A DNA stretch of 11,421 nt from Steroidobacteraceae bacterium (GTDB lineage Bacteria > Pseudomonadota > Gammaproteobacteria > Steroidobacterales > Steroidobacteraceae). This document shows, piece by piece, positions 1-6,646 of this stretch. The stretch covers positions 1-11,421 of the forward strand of contig JABEVI010000286.1 of the NCBI GenBank assembly GCA_013044085.1. Direction: 5' to 3'. The position numbers and the translations under genes were made by a program. Below the pieces are notes generated by a model. The model was given only the letters and a program-made list of their open reading frames with translations. It was not told where the DNA came from and did not search any database. Within the stretch, counting starts at the first letter, position 1, and each line of letters begins with the position of its first letter.

Positions 1-1
1 C

Positions 2-529
2 AAGCTCGGCTTCATGTCCTTCTTCACCAAAGCCTGCATCGAAGCGCTGAAGAAGTTTCCCGCCGTCAACGCCTCGATCGACGGCGGCGACATCGTCTAT
101 CACGAATATTTCGACATCGGCGTCGCCGTATCGACGGACCGGGGTTTGATCGTGCCGATTCTGCGGGACGCCGACGCCATGAGCTTCGCGGACATCGAGA
201 AGGCGGTCGCCGCGTATGCCGCGCGGGCGCGTTCCGGATCGATCACCATCGAGGAATTGACCGGCGGCACGTTCACGATCACCAACGGCGGGGTGTTCGG
301 TTCCTTGCTGTCGACGCCGATCGTCAATGCGCCGCAGAGCGCGATCCTCGGCATGCACAAGATCCAGGATCGACCGGTCGTGGTCGACGGCCAGATCGTG
401 GTGCGACCGATGATGTACATCGCCCTGACCTACGACCATCGCCTGATCGACGGCCGTGAGGCGGTCCAGTTCCTCGTTGCCGTCAAGCAAAGTCTCGAGG
501 ATCCGGCCCGTCTGGTGCTCGGGCTATGA
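2..529 (+). CDS. sucB: 2-oxoglutarate dehydrogenase E2, dihydrolipoyl succinyltransferase (C-terminal part)
   Basis: This is the 3' end of the E2 core enzyme, which transfers the succinyl group from the lipoyl arm to CoA in the TCA cycle. The frame is open from base 2, so the start, lipoyl domain and E3-binding domain lie upstream. The 175 visible residues belong to the chloramphenicol-acetyltransferase-like catalytic domain. The catalytic signature DHRLIDGRE is present; its histidine codon is at 437-439 and its aspartate codon at 449-451. The stretch NGGVFGSLLSTPIVNAPQSA (residues NGG to QSA) is typical of the succinyl-transferring SucB rather than the acetyl-transferring AceF. The stop overlaps the lpdA start (ATGA), as expected of a sucAB-lpd operon. 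An E2 of another 2-oxoacid dehydrogenase is a less likely alternative. Confidence 0.95.
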   Translation, partial: KLGFMSFFTKACIEALKKFPAVNASIDGGDIVYHEYFDIGVAVSTDRGLIVPILRDADAMSFADIEKAVAAYAARARSGSITIEELTGGTFTITNGGVFGSLLSTPIVNAPQSAILGMHKIQDRPVVVDGQIVVRPMMYIALTYDHRLIDGREAVQFLVAVKQSLEDPARLVLGL

Positions 530-1953
530 GCGAGTCCTTTGACGTCGTCGTGATCGGCGGTGGTCCGGCCGGCTACCCGGCGGCGATCCGTGCCGCGCAA
601 AACGGGCTGAAGGCCGCCTGCGTCGATGAATGGCGCAATACCGACGGCAGCCATGCGTTCGGCGGTACCTGCCTGAACGCCGGGTGCATCCCGTCGAAGG
701 CCTTGCTCGAATCGACCGAGCTGCTGCATCGGGCGCGGCACGAGTTCGCCGTGCACGGAATCAAGACCGACGCCGTCAGCGTCGACCTTGCGGCGATGCA
801 GAAGCGGCGCGCGACGATCGTCAAGACGATGACCGGCGGCATCCTCGCCTTGTTCAAGGCGAGTGGAGTCGTCGCGGTCCAAGGACACGGCCGCCTGCTC
901 GCCGGCAACCAGGTCGAGGTCACCGCGGACGACGGCTCCAAGCGGCTGTTGGCGGCGAAGGACGTCGTGCTTGCCTCGGGTTCGACGCCGGTGCGGCTCG
1001 CATCGGTGCCGCACGACGGCAAGTCGATCGTCGATTCGTGGAATGCGCTTGAGTTCGATGCGGTGCCGAAGCGGCTCGGCATCATCGGTGCCGGCGTGAT
1101 CGGCCTCGAACTCGGCAGCGTCTGGCGCCGCCTCGGCAGCGAAGTGACGATGCTCGAGGCGCTGGATCAGTTCCTGCCGATGGCGGACGGGGCGGTTGCC
1201 AAGGAGGCACAACGCCATTTCAAGAAATTAGGCCTCGACATCAGGCTCGGCGCCAAGGTCGCGCGCGCGAACGTCACCGGTGGCGCCGTCGACCTGGTTT
1301 ACTCGAGCGCCTCCGGCGAGCAGACCCTGCAGGTCGACAAACTCGTCGTCGCGGTGGGCCGTCGTCCGTTCACCGAGGGACTGTTTGCCCCGGAGACGGG
1401 CCTTGCGCTCGATGAGCGCGGCTGCATCCGGGTCGACGAGCATTGCCGGACCGGCGTCGCGCACATCTGGGCGGTGGGCGACGTCGTGCGTGGGCCGATG
1501 CTCGCGCACAAGGGCAAGGAAGAAGGTCTCATGGTCGCCGACCTGATCGCCGGGCGCTATGGCGAGGTCAACTACAAGGTCATTCCTTCGGTGATCTACA
1601 CGGCGCCGGAAATTGCCTGGGTCGGACAGACCGAGGAACAGGTCAAGGCGGGCGGCAGGCCGTACAAAGTCGGCAGTTTCCCGTTCGCGGCGAGCGGCCG
1701 CGCACGCGCCATGGAAGCCTCGGCGGGCTTCGCCAAGATCGTCGCGGCGGCCGATGACGATGAAATCCTCGGCGTCCATGTCATCGGGCCGATGGCCGGC
1801 GAATTGATCGCCGAGGCCGTGCTCGCCATGGAGTACGCGGCGAGCACCGAGGATCTGCAGCGCACGATCCATGCGCACCCGACGCTGTCGGAGGCGATTC
1901 ACGAGGCCGCACTCGCCGCCGACAAGCGCGCCATCGATTCGATCAACCGCTGA
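526..1953 (+). CDS. lpdA: Dihydrolipoyl dehydrogenase (E3)
   Basis: This flavoprotein reoxidises dihydrolipoamide on E2 and passes the electrons through FAD to NAD+. At 475 residues it has the normal family length. The FAD-binding GGGPAG is at residues 11-16. The redox disulfide motif GGTCLNAGCIPSK has Cys49 and Cys54. The NAD-binding GAGVIG is at 188-193 and a second FAD contact, AVGD, at 316-319. The C-terminal dimer interface carries the catalytic His451 and Glu456 in HAHPTLSE. The start ATG overlaps the sucB stop by 4 bases with no good Shine-Dalgarno, so translation is probably coupled. The position right after sucB makes it the E3 of the 2-oxoglutarate dehydrogenase complex. Other 2-oxoacid dehydrogenases of the cell may share it, but that cannot be seen here. 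Confidence 0.97.
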   Translation: MSESFDVVVIGGGPAGYPAAIRAAQNGLKAACVDEWRNTDGSHAFGGTCLNAGCIPSKALLESTELLHRARHEFAVHGIKTDAVSVDLAAMQKRRATIVKTMTGGILALFKASGVVAVQGHGRLLAGNQVEVTADDGSKRLLAAKDVVLASGSTPVRLASVPHDGKSIVDSWNALEFDAVPKRLGIIGAGVIGLELGSVWRRLGSEVTMLEALDQFLPMADGAVAKEAQRHFKKLGLDIRLGAKVARANVTGGAVDLVYSSASGEQTLQVDKLVVAVGRRPFTEGLFAPETGLALDERGCIRVDEHCRTGVAHIWAVGDVVRGPMLAHKGKEEGLMVADLIAGRYGEVNYKVIPSVIYTAPEIAWVGQTEEQVKAGGRPYKVGSFPFAASGRARAMEASAGFAKIVAAADDDEILGVHVIGPMAGELIAEAVLAMEYAASTEDLQRTIHAHPTLSEAIHEAALAADKRAIDSINR

Positions 1954-1962
1954 GGCGCCTCA
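1951..1962. repeat. 12-base perfect palindrome holding both convergent stop codons
   Basis: TGAGGCGCCTCA reads the same on both strands. Its left TGA is the stop of lpdA and its right end is the TGA stop of relA on the minus strand. No T-tract follows on either strand, so I see no ordinary intrinsic terminator here. As a hairpin it could form only a 4-base stem, so a terminator role is doubtful. Confidence 0.6.
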
Positions 1963-3957
1963 ACGCCGCCGTCGTGCGCTGATCACGCTCGGCAGCTGCG
2001 AGATGCGCGTGAGCACGCGCGACAGTTGCGCGAGGCCCGAGATGCTGATGCCGATCCGCATGTGCGCGACCTCGTCGCGCCGATCGGTGACGGTGTGCAT
2101 GCCCTGGATGCTGATCTTCTCGTCGGCGAGCGCGCCGCTCACGTCGCGCACCAGACCGCGGCGGTCGTACGCCTGAACCTCGATGTCGACCGCAAATTCG
2201 CCTTCGCCGAGTGTGCCCCAGTCGACCGCCAGCAGCCGCGCCGGCGCCTTGGCGGAGAGGCGCGCCAGATTCGCGCAGGATTGGGCGTGAATGCTCACGC
2301 CGCGGCCGACGGTGACGTAGCCGGCGATCGGTTCCGGTGGCACCGGCTTGCAGCAGCGCGCATAGCTGGACAGCAGATTGCCGACCCCCTGCACCGCGAC
2401 TTCGGGCTCCTGTTCCGGGATGGCGCGCGTCTTGAGCGGCGCGGTGTTGCGCCCATCGCGCGCGTGCGGGCCTGTAGGGGCGTCACCGACGCTGAGCGTC
2501 TCCGGCACGGCGTCCTGCTTGCGGAACCAGGCGCGCACCTTGTTGCGGTGACGCGCGCTCGCGAGATAGCCGGACTGGGGCGAGAGCCAGTCGCGCGAGG
2601 GTTGCGCGCTCTTGCCGGCGATGATCTCGACCGATTCGCCGTTCTTCAGCCGGTAATCCAGCGGCACCATCCGGCCATCGACCTTCGCGCCGCGGGTGCG
2701 GTGCCCGAGATCGGTGTGCACCTGATAGGCAAAGTCGAGCGGTGTTCCGCCGACCGGCACATCGATGATTTCGCCGCGAGGTGACAGCAAGTAGACACGA
2801 TCTTGGAACAGATCGACGCGGATCCGTTCGAGGAAAGCCTGGTCGCCGTCGCCGCCGCCGCCCGCGGCGAAAGCGGGAGCGGGGGCGAGCAGCGCGCGCA
2901 ACTGGTCGATCTTGCGCGCATAGGCGCGGTCCTCGCGCCCGCCCTCCTTGTAACGCCAGTGGGAGGCGATGCCCTGCTCGGCGTTTGCGTGCATCTCGTG
3001 GGTGCGGATCTGGATTTCGACCGGCTGCTCGCCCGGTCCGAGAACCGCGGTATGGATCGAGCGGTAGAGATTGTGTTTCGGCGTCGCGATGTAGTCGTCG
3101 AATTCGCCGGGAATGAAGCGCCACAGTGAGTGCACGATGCCGAGCGCCGCGTAACAATCGGCGACGCTGCCGACGAGCACACGCGCGGCGCGGATGTCCG
3201 TCAGCTGTTCGAACGCCAGATGCTTGGACTGCATCTTGCGCCAGATGCTGAATATGTGTTTCGGCCGTCCCTCGATGCGCGCTTCGATACCCGCCGCGCC
3301 GAGCGCCGCCTGCAGTTCGCTCTTCAACGCATCGATGTAGCGCTCCCGCTCGGAGCGGCGTGCCTTCAGCGCGAGCGCGATGCGGCGGTATTCCTCCGGC
3401 TCGAGGTAGCGAAACGCGAGATCTTCGAGTTCCCATTTGATCTGCCAGACACCCAGGCGGTTGGCGAGCGGGGCGTAGACCTCCCGCGTCTCGATGGCCA
3501 GACGGCGTTGCGCGGCCGCTGGCAACGTCTTCGCCGCGCGCATTCTCTGCAGCTGTTCGGCGAGGCGGACGATCACCAGTCGCACATCCCCGACGAGCGC
3601 AAGCAGCATCTTGCGCAGTGCCTCGGCCTGACCGGGCTCCAGACCGTGCTCGGGCGTCCAATCGGGTGGAAAGCCGACCCGCTCGAGGCCGATCAGATCG
3701 GCGGCGAGCCCCGCGGCCGCGCCGCCAAAGGACTGTTCGGCGTTGCGGGCGTCGATCAGGTTGGCGGCACGCAGTGGCTGGATCAGGGCCGCGATCACCA
3801 GATCATCGTCCGCATCCAGGGAACGCACGATGTCGGCGACCTCGAACGACGCCTTGCGCAAGGCCTCCTGCGCCGGGGCCAGGTCGAGTGCGCGCACCGT
3901 CTCGATCGCCCGGCTCACCGCGGCGCTCGGCGTCCTGATTGTCGCGGTCGTTTCCAA
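1960..3957 (-). CDS. relA: RelA, monofunctional (p)ppGpp synthetase of the stringent response
   Basis: RelA binds ribosomes stalled by uncharged tRNA and transfers pyrophosphate from ATP to GTP/GDP, making (p)ppGpp. Domains in order: a degenerate HD hydrolase region (about 38-165) in which the His-Asp pair is replaced by Gln60-Pro61, so no hydrolase activity is expected; the synthetase (about 190-340) with Asp254, Glu314 and the EFDD motif (285-288, bases 3094-3105) that marks monofunctional RelA against RxKD in bifunctional Rel/SpoT; TGS (about 384-446); a zinc-finger-like domain with Cys535, Cys536, His557 and Cys561; and ACT (about 588-662). At 665 residues it is clearly shorter than E. 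coli RelA (about 744), mainly because the helical domain between TGS and zinc finger is absent. NGYQSIH is changed to NLYRSIH (296-302). The start shown is TTG with no clear Shine-Dalgarno; in-frame GTG codons at residues 14 and 21 are alternatives. Confidence 0.94.
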   Translation of the reverse strand: METTATIRTPSAAVSRAIETVRALDLAPAQEALRKASFEVADIVRSLDADDDLVIAALIQPLRAANLIDARNAEQSFGGAAAGLAADLIGLERVGFPPDWTPEHGLEPGQAEALRKMLLALVGDVRLVIVRLAEQLQRMRAAKTLPAAAQRRLAIETREVYAPLANRLGVWQIKWELEDLAFRYLEPEEYRRIALALKARRSERERYIDALKSELQAALGAAGIEARIEGRPKHIFSIWRKMQSKHLAFEQLTDIRAARVLVGSVADCYAALGIVHSLWRFIPGEFDDYIATPKHNLYRSIHTAVLGPGEQPVEIQIRTHEMHANAEQGIASHWRYKEGGREDRAYARKIDQLRALLAPAPAFAAGGGGDGDQAFLERIRVDLFQDRVYLLSPRGEIIDVPVGGTPLDFAYQVHTDLGHRTRGAKVDGRMVPLDYRLKNGESVEIIAGKSAQPSRDWLSPQSGYLASARHRNKVRAWFRKQDAVPETLSVGDAPTGPHARDGRNTAPLKTRAIPEQEPEVAVQGVGNLLSSYARCCKPVPPEPIAGYVTVGRGVSIHAQSCANLARLSAKAPARLLAVDWGTLGEGEFAVDIEVQAYDRRGLVRDVSGALADEKISIQGMHTVTDRRDEVAHMRIGISISGLAQLSRVLTRISQLPSVISARRRR

Positions 3958-3971
3958 TGGGTCTGTGCCGC

Positions 3972-3995
3972 AGGCGGCGGTGGGTTTGGCCGCCT
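3972..3995. promoter_or_regulatory. Possible hairpin in the relA 5' leader
   Basis: AGGCGGC (3972-3978) pairs with GCCGCCT (3989-3995) across a 10-base loop. On the relA transcript the hairpin would sit about 15 bases before the TTG start, where a Shine-Dalgarno is otherwise missing. It may affect initiation, or it may be a chance pairing in GC-rich DNA. Confidence 0.3.
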
Positions 3996-3999
3996 ATTG

Positions 4000-4014
4000 C
4001 CGGTATCATACCGG
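4000..4014. promoter_or_regulatory. Palindrome in the relA/ruvC divergent region, candidate operator or overlapping -10 boxes
   Basis: CCGGTAT-C-ATACCGG is a perfect inverted repeat with 7-base arms and a single central base. It lies 2 bases before the ruvC ATG and about 43 bases before the relA start. Its centre reads TATCAT on the plus strand (4004-4009) and TATGAT on the minus strand (4010-4005), each close to the -10 consensus TATAAT. I find no good -35 at standard spacing on either strand. It does not fit the CTG-N10-CAG LexA box that controls ruvAB in E. coli. It could be a divergent promoter core, an operator, or both. Confidence 0.4.
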
Positions 4015-4016
4015 GG

Positions 4017-4532
4017 ATGGCCTCAGACAGAGTGCGGGTGCTCGGCATCGATCCAGGATCGCAGCGCACCGGCTTCGGCGTGCTGGACGTGAGCGGCCCG
4101 AAGCTCGCCTACGTGGCGAGTGGCGTGATCCGTACCGCCGAGGGCGACTTCGCCGCCCGGCTGTGCGAGATCTTCCGCGGCGTCCAGACCATCGTCGCCG
4201 AATACCGGCCGCAGGAGATCGCGATCGAGCGTGTGTTCGTGAACCGCAACGTCGACAGCGCCTTGAAGCTCGGCCAGGCGCGCGGCGCGGCGATCTGCGG
4301 CACGGTCGATGCGAGTGCCGGCGTGTTCGAATACGCGCCCCGGCAGATCAAGATGGCGGTCGTCGGCTCGGGAGGCGCCGACAAGGCGCAGGTGCAAATG
4401 ATGATCAAGAATCTGCTGAAACTTCGCGAACGGGTCGCCGCCGATGCCGCCGATGCGCTGGCGGCCGCGGTCTGCCACGCGCTGCGCCGGGGCCTGCCGG
4501 CGGCGCCCCCGCGAAACGCTGGTCGGGCATGA
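4017..4532 (+). CDS. ruvC: Crossover junction endodeoxyribonuclease RuvC
   Basis: RuvC is the Holliday-junction resolvase that makes paired nicks across the four-way junction during recombinational repair. The 171 residues match the usual length (173 in E. coli). The RNase H-like fold carries its four metal-binding acids: Asp12 in LGIDPG, Glu71 in IAIERV, and Asp143 and Asp146 in DAADAL. The frame is open upstream to about 3939, but the extension encodes basic, non-homologous residues and overlaps the relA start, so I take the ATG at 4017. That ATG has only a GGGG touching it and no spaced Shine-Dalgarno. It is the first gene of the ruv-tol block, diverges from relA, and its stop overlaps the ruvA start (ATGA). 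Confidence 0.95.
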   Translation: MASDRVRVLGIDPGSQRTGFGVLDVSGPKLAYVASGVIRTAEGDFAARLCEIFRGVQTIVAEYRPQEIAIERVFVNRNVDSALKLGQARGAAICGTVDASAGVFEYAPRQIKMAVVGSGGADKAQVQMMIKNLLKLRERVAADAADALAAAVCHALRRGLPAAPPRNAGRA

Positions 4533-5134
4533 TCGGCTTCTTAAGAGGGCAGCTGCAGGCGAAGCAGCCACCGCATTTGCTCGTCGATGTCGGTGGTGTC
4601 GGTTACGAGCTCGAGGCGCCGATGTCGACCTTCTACGGGCTGCCGGCCACGGGCGAGGCGGTGGCGCTGTTCACGCACCTCGTGATCCGCGAGGATGCGC
4701 ACGTCCTTTTTGGGTTCGGTTCCGAGAGCGAACGTCGTCTTTTCCGGGCCTTGATCAAGATCTCGGGGGTTGGTCCGAAGATCGCGCTCGGCGTCTTGTC
4801 CGGTTCCAGCGTCGAGGACTTCGTGCGCACGGTCGAGGCCGAGGATGCGGCGGCGCTGACGCGCATACCGGGAGTCGGGCGCAAGACCGCCGAACGCATC
4901 CTCGTGGAGATGCGTGACAGCGTGAAGAAGCTCGCCTCGGCCACCGAAGGCGGACCCATCGCCGAGGCGGGCGCGCGCGCCGCGAACTCCACGCAGAGCG
5001 AGGCGTTCGCCGCGTTGCTCGCGCTCGGCTACAAGCCGCCCGAGGTCGTTCGCCTGCTGAAGGCGGTCGATGCGCCGGATCTGCCGACCACCGAGTTGAT
5101 ACGGCGCGCCCTGAAGGCGGCCGCGCAGACCTGA
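4529..5134 (+). CDS. ruvA: Holliday junction DNA helicase subunit RuvA
   Basis: RuvA is the tetrameric junction-binding subunit that holds the Holliday junction square-planar and loads the RuvB motor. At 201 residues it matches E. coli RuvA (203). The N-terminal OB-fold (1-62) begins MIGFLRG and includes VGGVGYE. The acidic pin is conserved as Glu55-Asp56 in REDA. Two helix-hairpin-helix motifs follow: SGVGPKIA (79-86) and PGVGRKTAERI (114-124). After a flexible linker, residues 157-200 form domain III, which contacts RuvB and contains LGYKPPE. The frame stays open far upstream of 4529, but those residues are not RuvA-like. The ATG at 4529 gives the canonical N-terminus and overlaps the ruvC stop by 4 bases, suggesting coupled translation. 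Confidence 0.97.
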   Translation: MIGFLRGQLQAKQPPHLLVDVGGVGYELEAPMSTFYGLPATGEAVALFTHLVIREDAHVLFGFGSESERRLFRALIKISGVGPKIALGVLSGSSVEDFVRTVEAEDAAALTRIPGVGRKTAERILVEMRDSVKKLASATEGGPIAEAGARAANSTQSEAFAALLALGYKPPEVVRLLKAVDAPDLPTTELIRRALKAAAQT

Positions 5135-5145
5135 AGATCCTGAGC

Positions 5146-5149
5146 GGAG
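5146..5149 (+). promoter_or_regulatory. Shine-Dalgarno GGAG for ruvB
   Basis: GGAG lies 10 bases before the ruvB ATG, inside the 25-base ruvA-ruvB gap. It is one of the few clear Shine-Dalgarno sites in the block and suggests that ruvB initiates independently. Confidence 0.55.
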
Positions 5150-5159
5150 CAGCAGCAAG

Positions 5160-6242
5160 ATGGGCATAGAGCGGGACCGGGTCATCAGCGCGACGGGCGG
5201 GCGCGAGGACGAGGTGGTCGATCGAGCGGTGCGGCCGCGCAAGCTCGCCGATTACATCGGTCAGGAAAACGTCAAGAACCAGATGGACATCTTCATCCGC
5301 GCCGCGCAGAACCGGGGCGAGGCTCTCGATCATGTGCTGATCTTCGGTCCGCCGGGTCTCGGCAAGACCACGCTCGCCAACATCATCGCCAACGAACTCG
5401 GGGTGAATCTGCGTCAGACCTCGGGTCCCGTGCTCGAGCGCCCCGGGGATCTGGCGGCGTTGCTGACGAACCTGGAGGCGCGCGACGTGTTGTTCGTCGA
5501 CGAGATCCACCGCCTCAGTCCGGTCGTCGAGGAGGTGCTCTACCCGGCGCTCGAGGACTATCAGCTCGATCTGATGATCGGCGAGGGGCCCGGTGCGCGC
5601 TCCATAAAGCTCGATTTGCCACCCTTTACGCTGATCGGCGCGACCACTCGCGCCGGCCTGCTGACCTCGCCGCTGCGCGATCGCTTCGGGATCGTGCAAC
5701 GCCTGGAGTTCTATTCGACCGCCGAGCTGCGCCGCATCGTCGAGCGCAGCGCGTCGATACTGAAATTGCGGATCGAGGACGATGGGGCGCTTTGCATCGC
5801 CGAACGTTCGCGCGGCACGCCGCGGATCGCCAACCGGCTGCTGCGCCGGGTGCGTGATTTCGCCGAAGTCAAAGCGGCCGGCGTGATCAGCGCGCAGGTG
5901 GCCGCGGCCGCGCTCGACATGCTGGAAGTCGATCCGCTGGGTTTCGACACCCTGGACCGCAAACTGCTGCTGACGATCATCGAGAAGTTCGACGGCGGCC
6001 CGGTGGGCGTCGACAGCCTCGCGGCGGCGATGAGCGAGGAGCGCGGCACGATCGAGGATGTCGTCGAGCCCTACCTCATTCAGCAGGGCTTTCTGATGCG
6101 CACCGCGCGTGGCCGGGTGGCCAGCCGCAGTGCCTATGCGCACTTCGGACTGCCCGCGCCGACTCGCGAGACCGCGTTCGGTGCCGATCCGAATCTGTCC
6201 CTGTTCAAGGATCCGCAGGGTCCCGCGGGTGATCGAACATGA
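5160..6242 (+). CDS. ruvB: Holliday junction branch migration ATPase RuvB
   Basis: RuvB is the hexameric AAA+ motor that pulls DNA through RuvA-bound junctions using ATP. The 360 residues are slightly more than E. coli RuvB (336), mostly from a short C-terminal tail. The family N-terminus RPRKLADYIGQ is at 25-35. Walker A is GPPGLGKTT (63-71), Walker B is in LFVDEIHR (111-118), sensor 1 is in GATTRAG (160-166), the arginine-finger segment is SPLRDRFG (170-177), and sensor 2 is in GTPRIANRLLRR (219-230). A winged-helix DNA-binding domain follows (about 256-332), with GGPVGVDSLA (279-288). The last 25 or so residues are Pro/Asp-rich and look disordered. The stop overlaps the ybgC start (ATGA), joining the recombination genes to the tol genes. 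Confidence 0.97.
   Translation: MGIERDRVISATGGREDEVVDRAVRPRKLADYIGQENVKNQMDIFIRAAQNRGEALDHVLIFGPPGLGKTTLANIIANELGVNLRQTSGPVLERPGDLAALLTNLEARDVLFVDEIHRLSPVVEEVLYPALEDYQLDLMIGEGPGARSIKLDLPPFTLIGATTRAGLLTSPLRDRFGIVQRLEFYSTAELRRIVERSASILKLRIEDDGALCIAERSRGTPRIANRLLRRVRDFAEVKAAGVISAQVAAAALDMLEVDPLGFDTLDRKLLLTIIEKFDGGPVGVDSLAAAMSEERGTIEDVVEPYLIQQGFLMRTARGRVASRSAYAHFGLPAPTRETAFGADPNLSLFKDPQGPAGDRT
6228..6234 (+). promoter_or_regulatory. Shine-Dalgarno-like GGTGATC for ybgC
   Basis: GGTGATC matches the 3' part of the full-length Shine-Dalgarno TAAGGAGGTGATC and ends 4 bases before the ybgC ATG. It lies within the end of ruvB, so it also explains why the overlapping ybgC start is used. Confidence 0.4.
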
Positions 6243-6646
6243 GGCCGCCGCCGAACTTTTCCTGGACTTGCCGCGTCTACTGGGAGGACACCGACGCCGG
6301 CGGCGTCGTTTATTACGCCAATTACCTGAAGTTCATGGAAAGATGCCGTTCGGAATGGTTGCGCAGCCTGGGGATCGACCAGCGGCGTCTGCGTGAGGAA
6401 CGCGGCCTGCAATTCGCGGTTGCCGGCTTGACGGTGACCTATCGCAAGGCGGCCTGCCTGGATGATGAAATTGCCGTAACCGCTGAATTGGAGCGGCTGG
6501 GCGGTGCGACAATCGACTTCAAGCAAACGATACGACGCGGGGACGTGCTCTTGACCGACGCCGGCGTGCGCGTGGCGTGCGTGGACGCCGCGAAGATGAG
6601 GGCTTGCGCCATACCCAGGGATCTATTCGCGGAGTGGCGCCGATGA
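6239..6646 (+). CDS. ybgC: YbgC, Tol-Pal-associated acyl-CoA thioesterase
   Basis: YbgC is a cytoplasmic hot-dog-fold thioesterase of the 4-hydroxybenzoyl-CoA thioesterase family. In E. coli it hydrolyses acyl-CoA esters and has been linked to phospholipid metabolism; its part in Tol-Pal work is unclear. The 135 residues are the normal length. The signature WEDTDAGGVVYYANYLKFME (15-34) contains the catalytic Asp19. Where E. coli has His in VYH, this protein has Tyr26, a change I recall as common in pseudomonad-type homologues. The basic C-terminus DLFAEWRR completes a single-domain protein. It overlaps ruvB upstream and tolQ downstream by 4 bases each, the usual position for this gene at the head of the tol cluster. 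Confidence 0.94.
   Translation: MRPPPNFSWTCRVYWEDTDAGGVVYYANYLKFMERCRSEWLRSLGIDQRRLREERGLQFAVAGLTVTYRKAACLDDEIAVTAELERLGGATIDFKQTIRRGDVLLTDAGVRVACVDAAKMRACAIPRDLFAEWRR
6631..6634 (+). promoter_or_regulatory. Shine-Dalgarno GGAG that fixes the tolQ start
   Basis: GGAG lies 8 bases before the ATG at 6643. The tolQ frame is open back to about 6577, but this site plus the ATGA overlap with ybgC picks 6643 as the real start. Confidence 0.6.

Noticed and set aside
430..1902. Two minus-strand open frames opposite lpdA
   Set aside because: lpdA has every catalytic residue in place; the opposite frames are Arg/His/Asp-rich shadows with no domain.
2389..2511. Frameshift as the cause of the missing RelA helical domain
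   Set aside because: The frame is continuous and returns to strong homology on both sides. The other minus-strand frames here contain no helical-domain-like sequence.
3943..4016. LexA (SOS) box before ruvC
   Set aside because: No CTG-N10-CAG is present. The nearest CTG...CAG (3963-3973) has only a 5-base spacer.
3130..4092. Open frame on the plus strand antisense to relA
   Set aside because: It runs into the ruvC start, has low-complexity charged translation, and lies opposite intact RelA domains.
3743..4528. Upstream extension of the ruvA frame, and similar extensions of ruvC, tolQ, tolR and pal
   Set aside because: The extensions overlap conserved neighbouring genes and encode non-homologous residues. 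Family N-termini and start/stop overlaps or Shine-Dalgarno sites fix the later starts.
4755..6143. Long open frame (462 codons) antisense to ruvA and ruvB
   Set aside because: It covers strongly conserved RuvA/RuvB coding sequence, and its translation is Arg/Ala/Asp-rich with no recognisable motif. Long antisense frames are expected in GC-rich genes.
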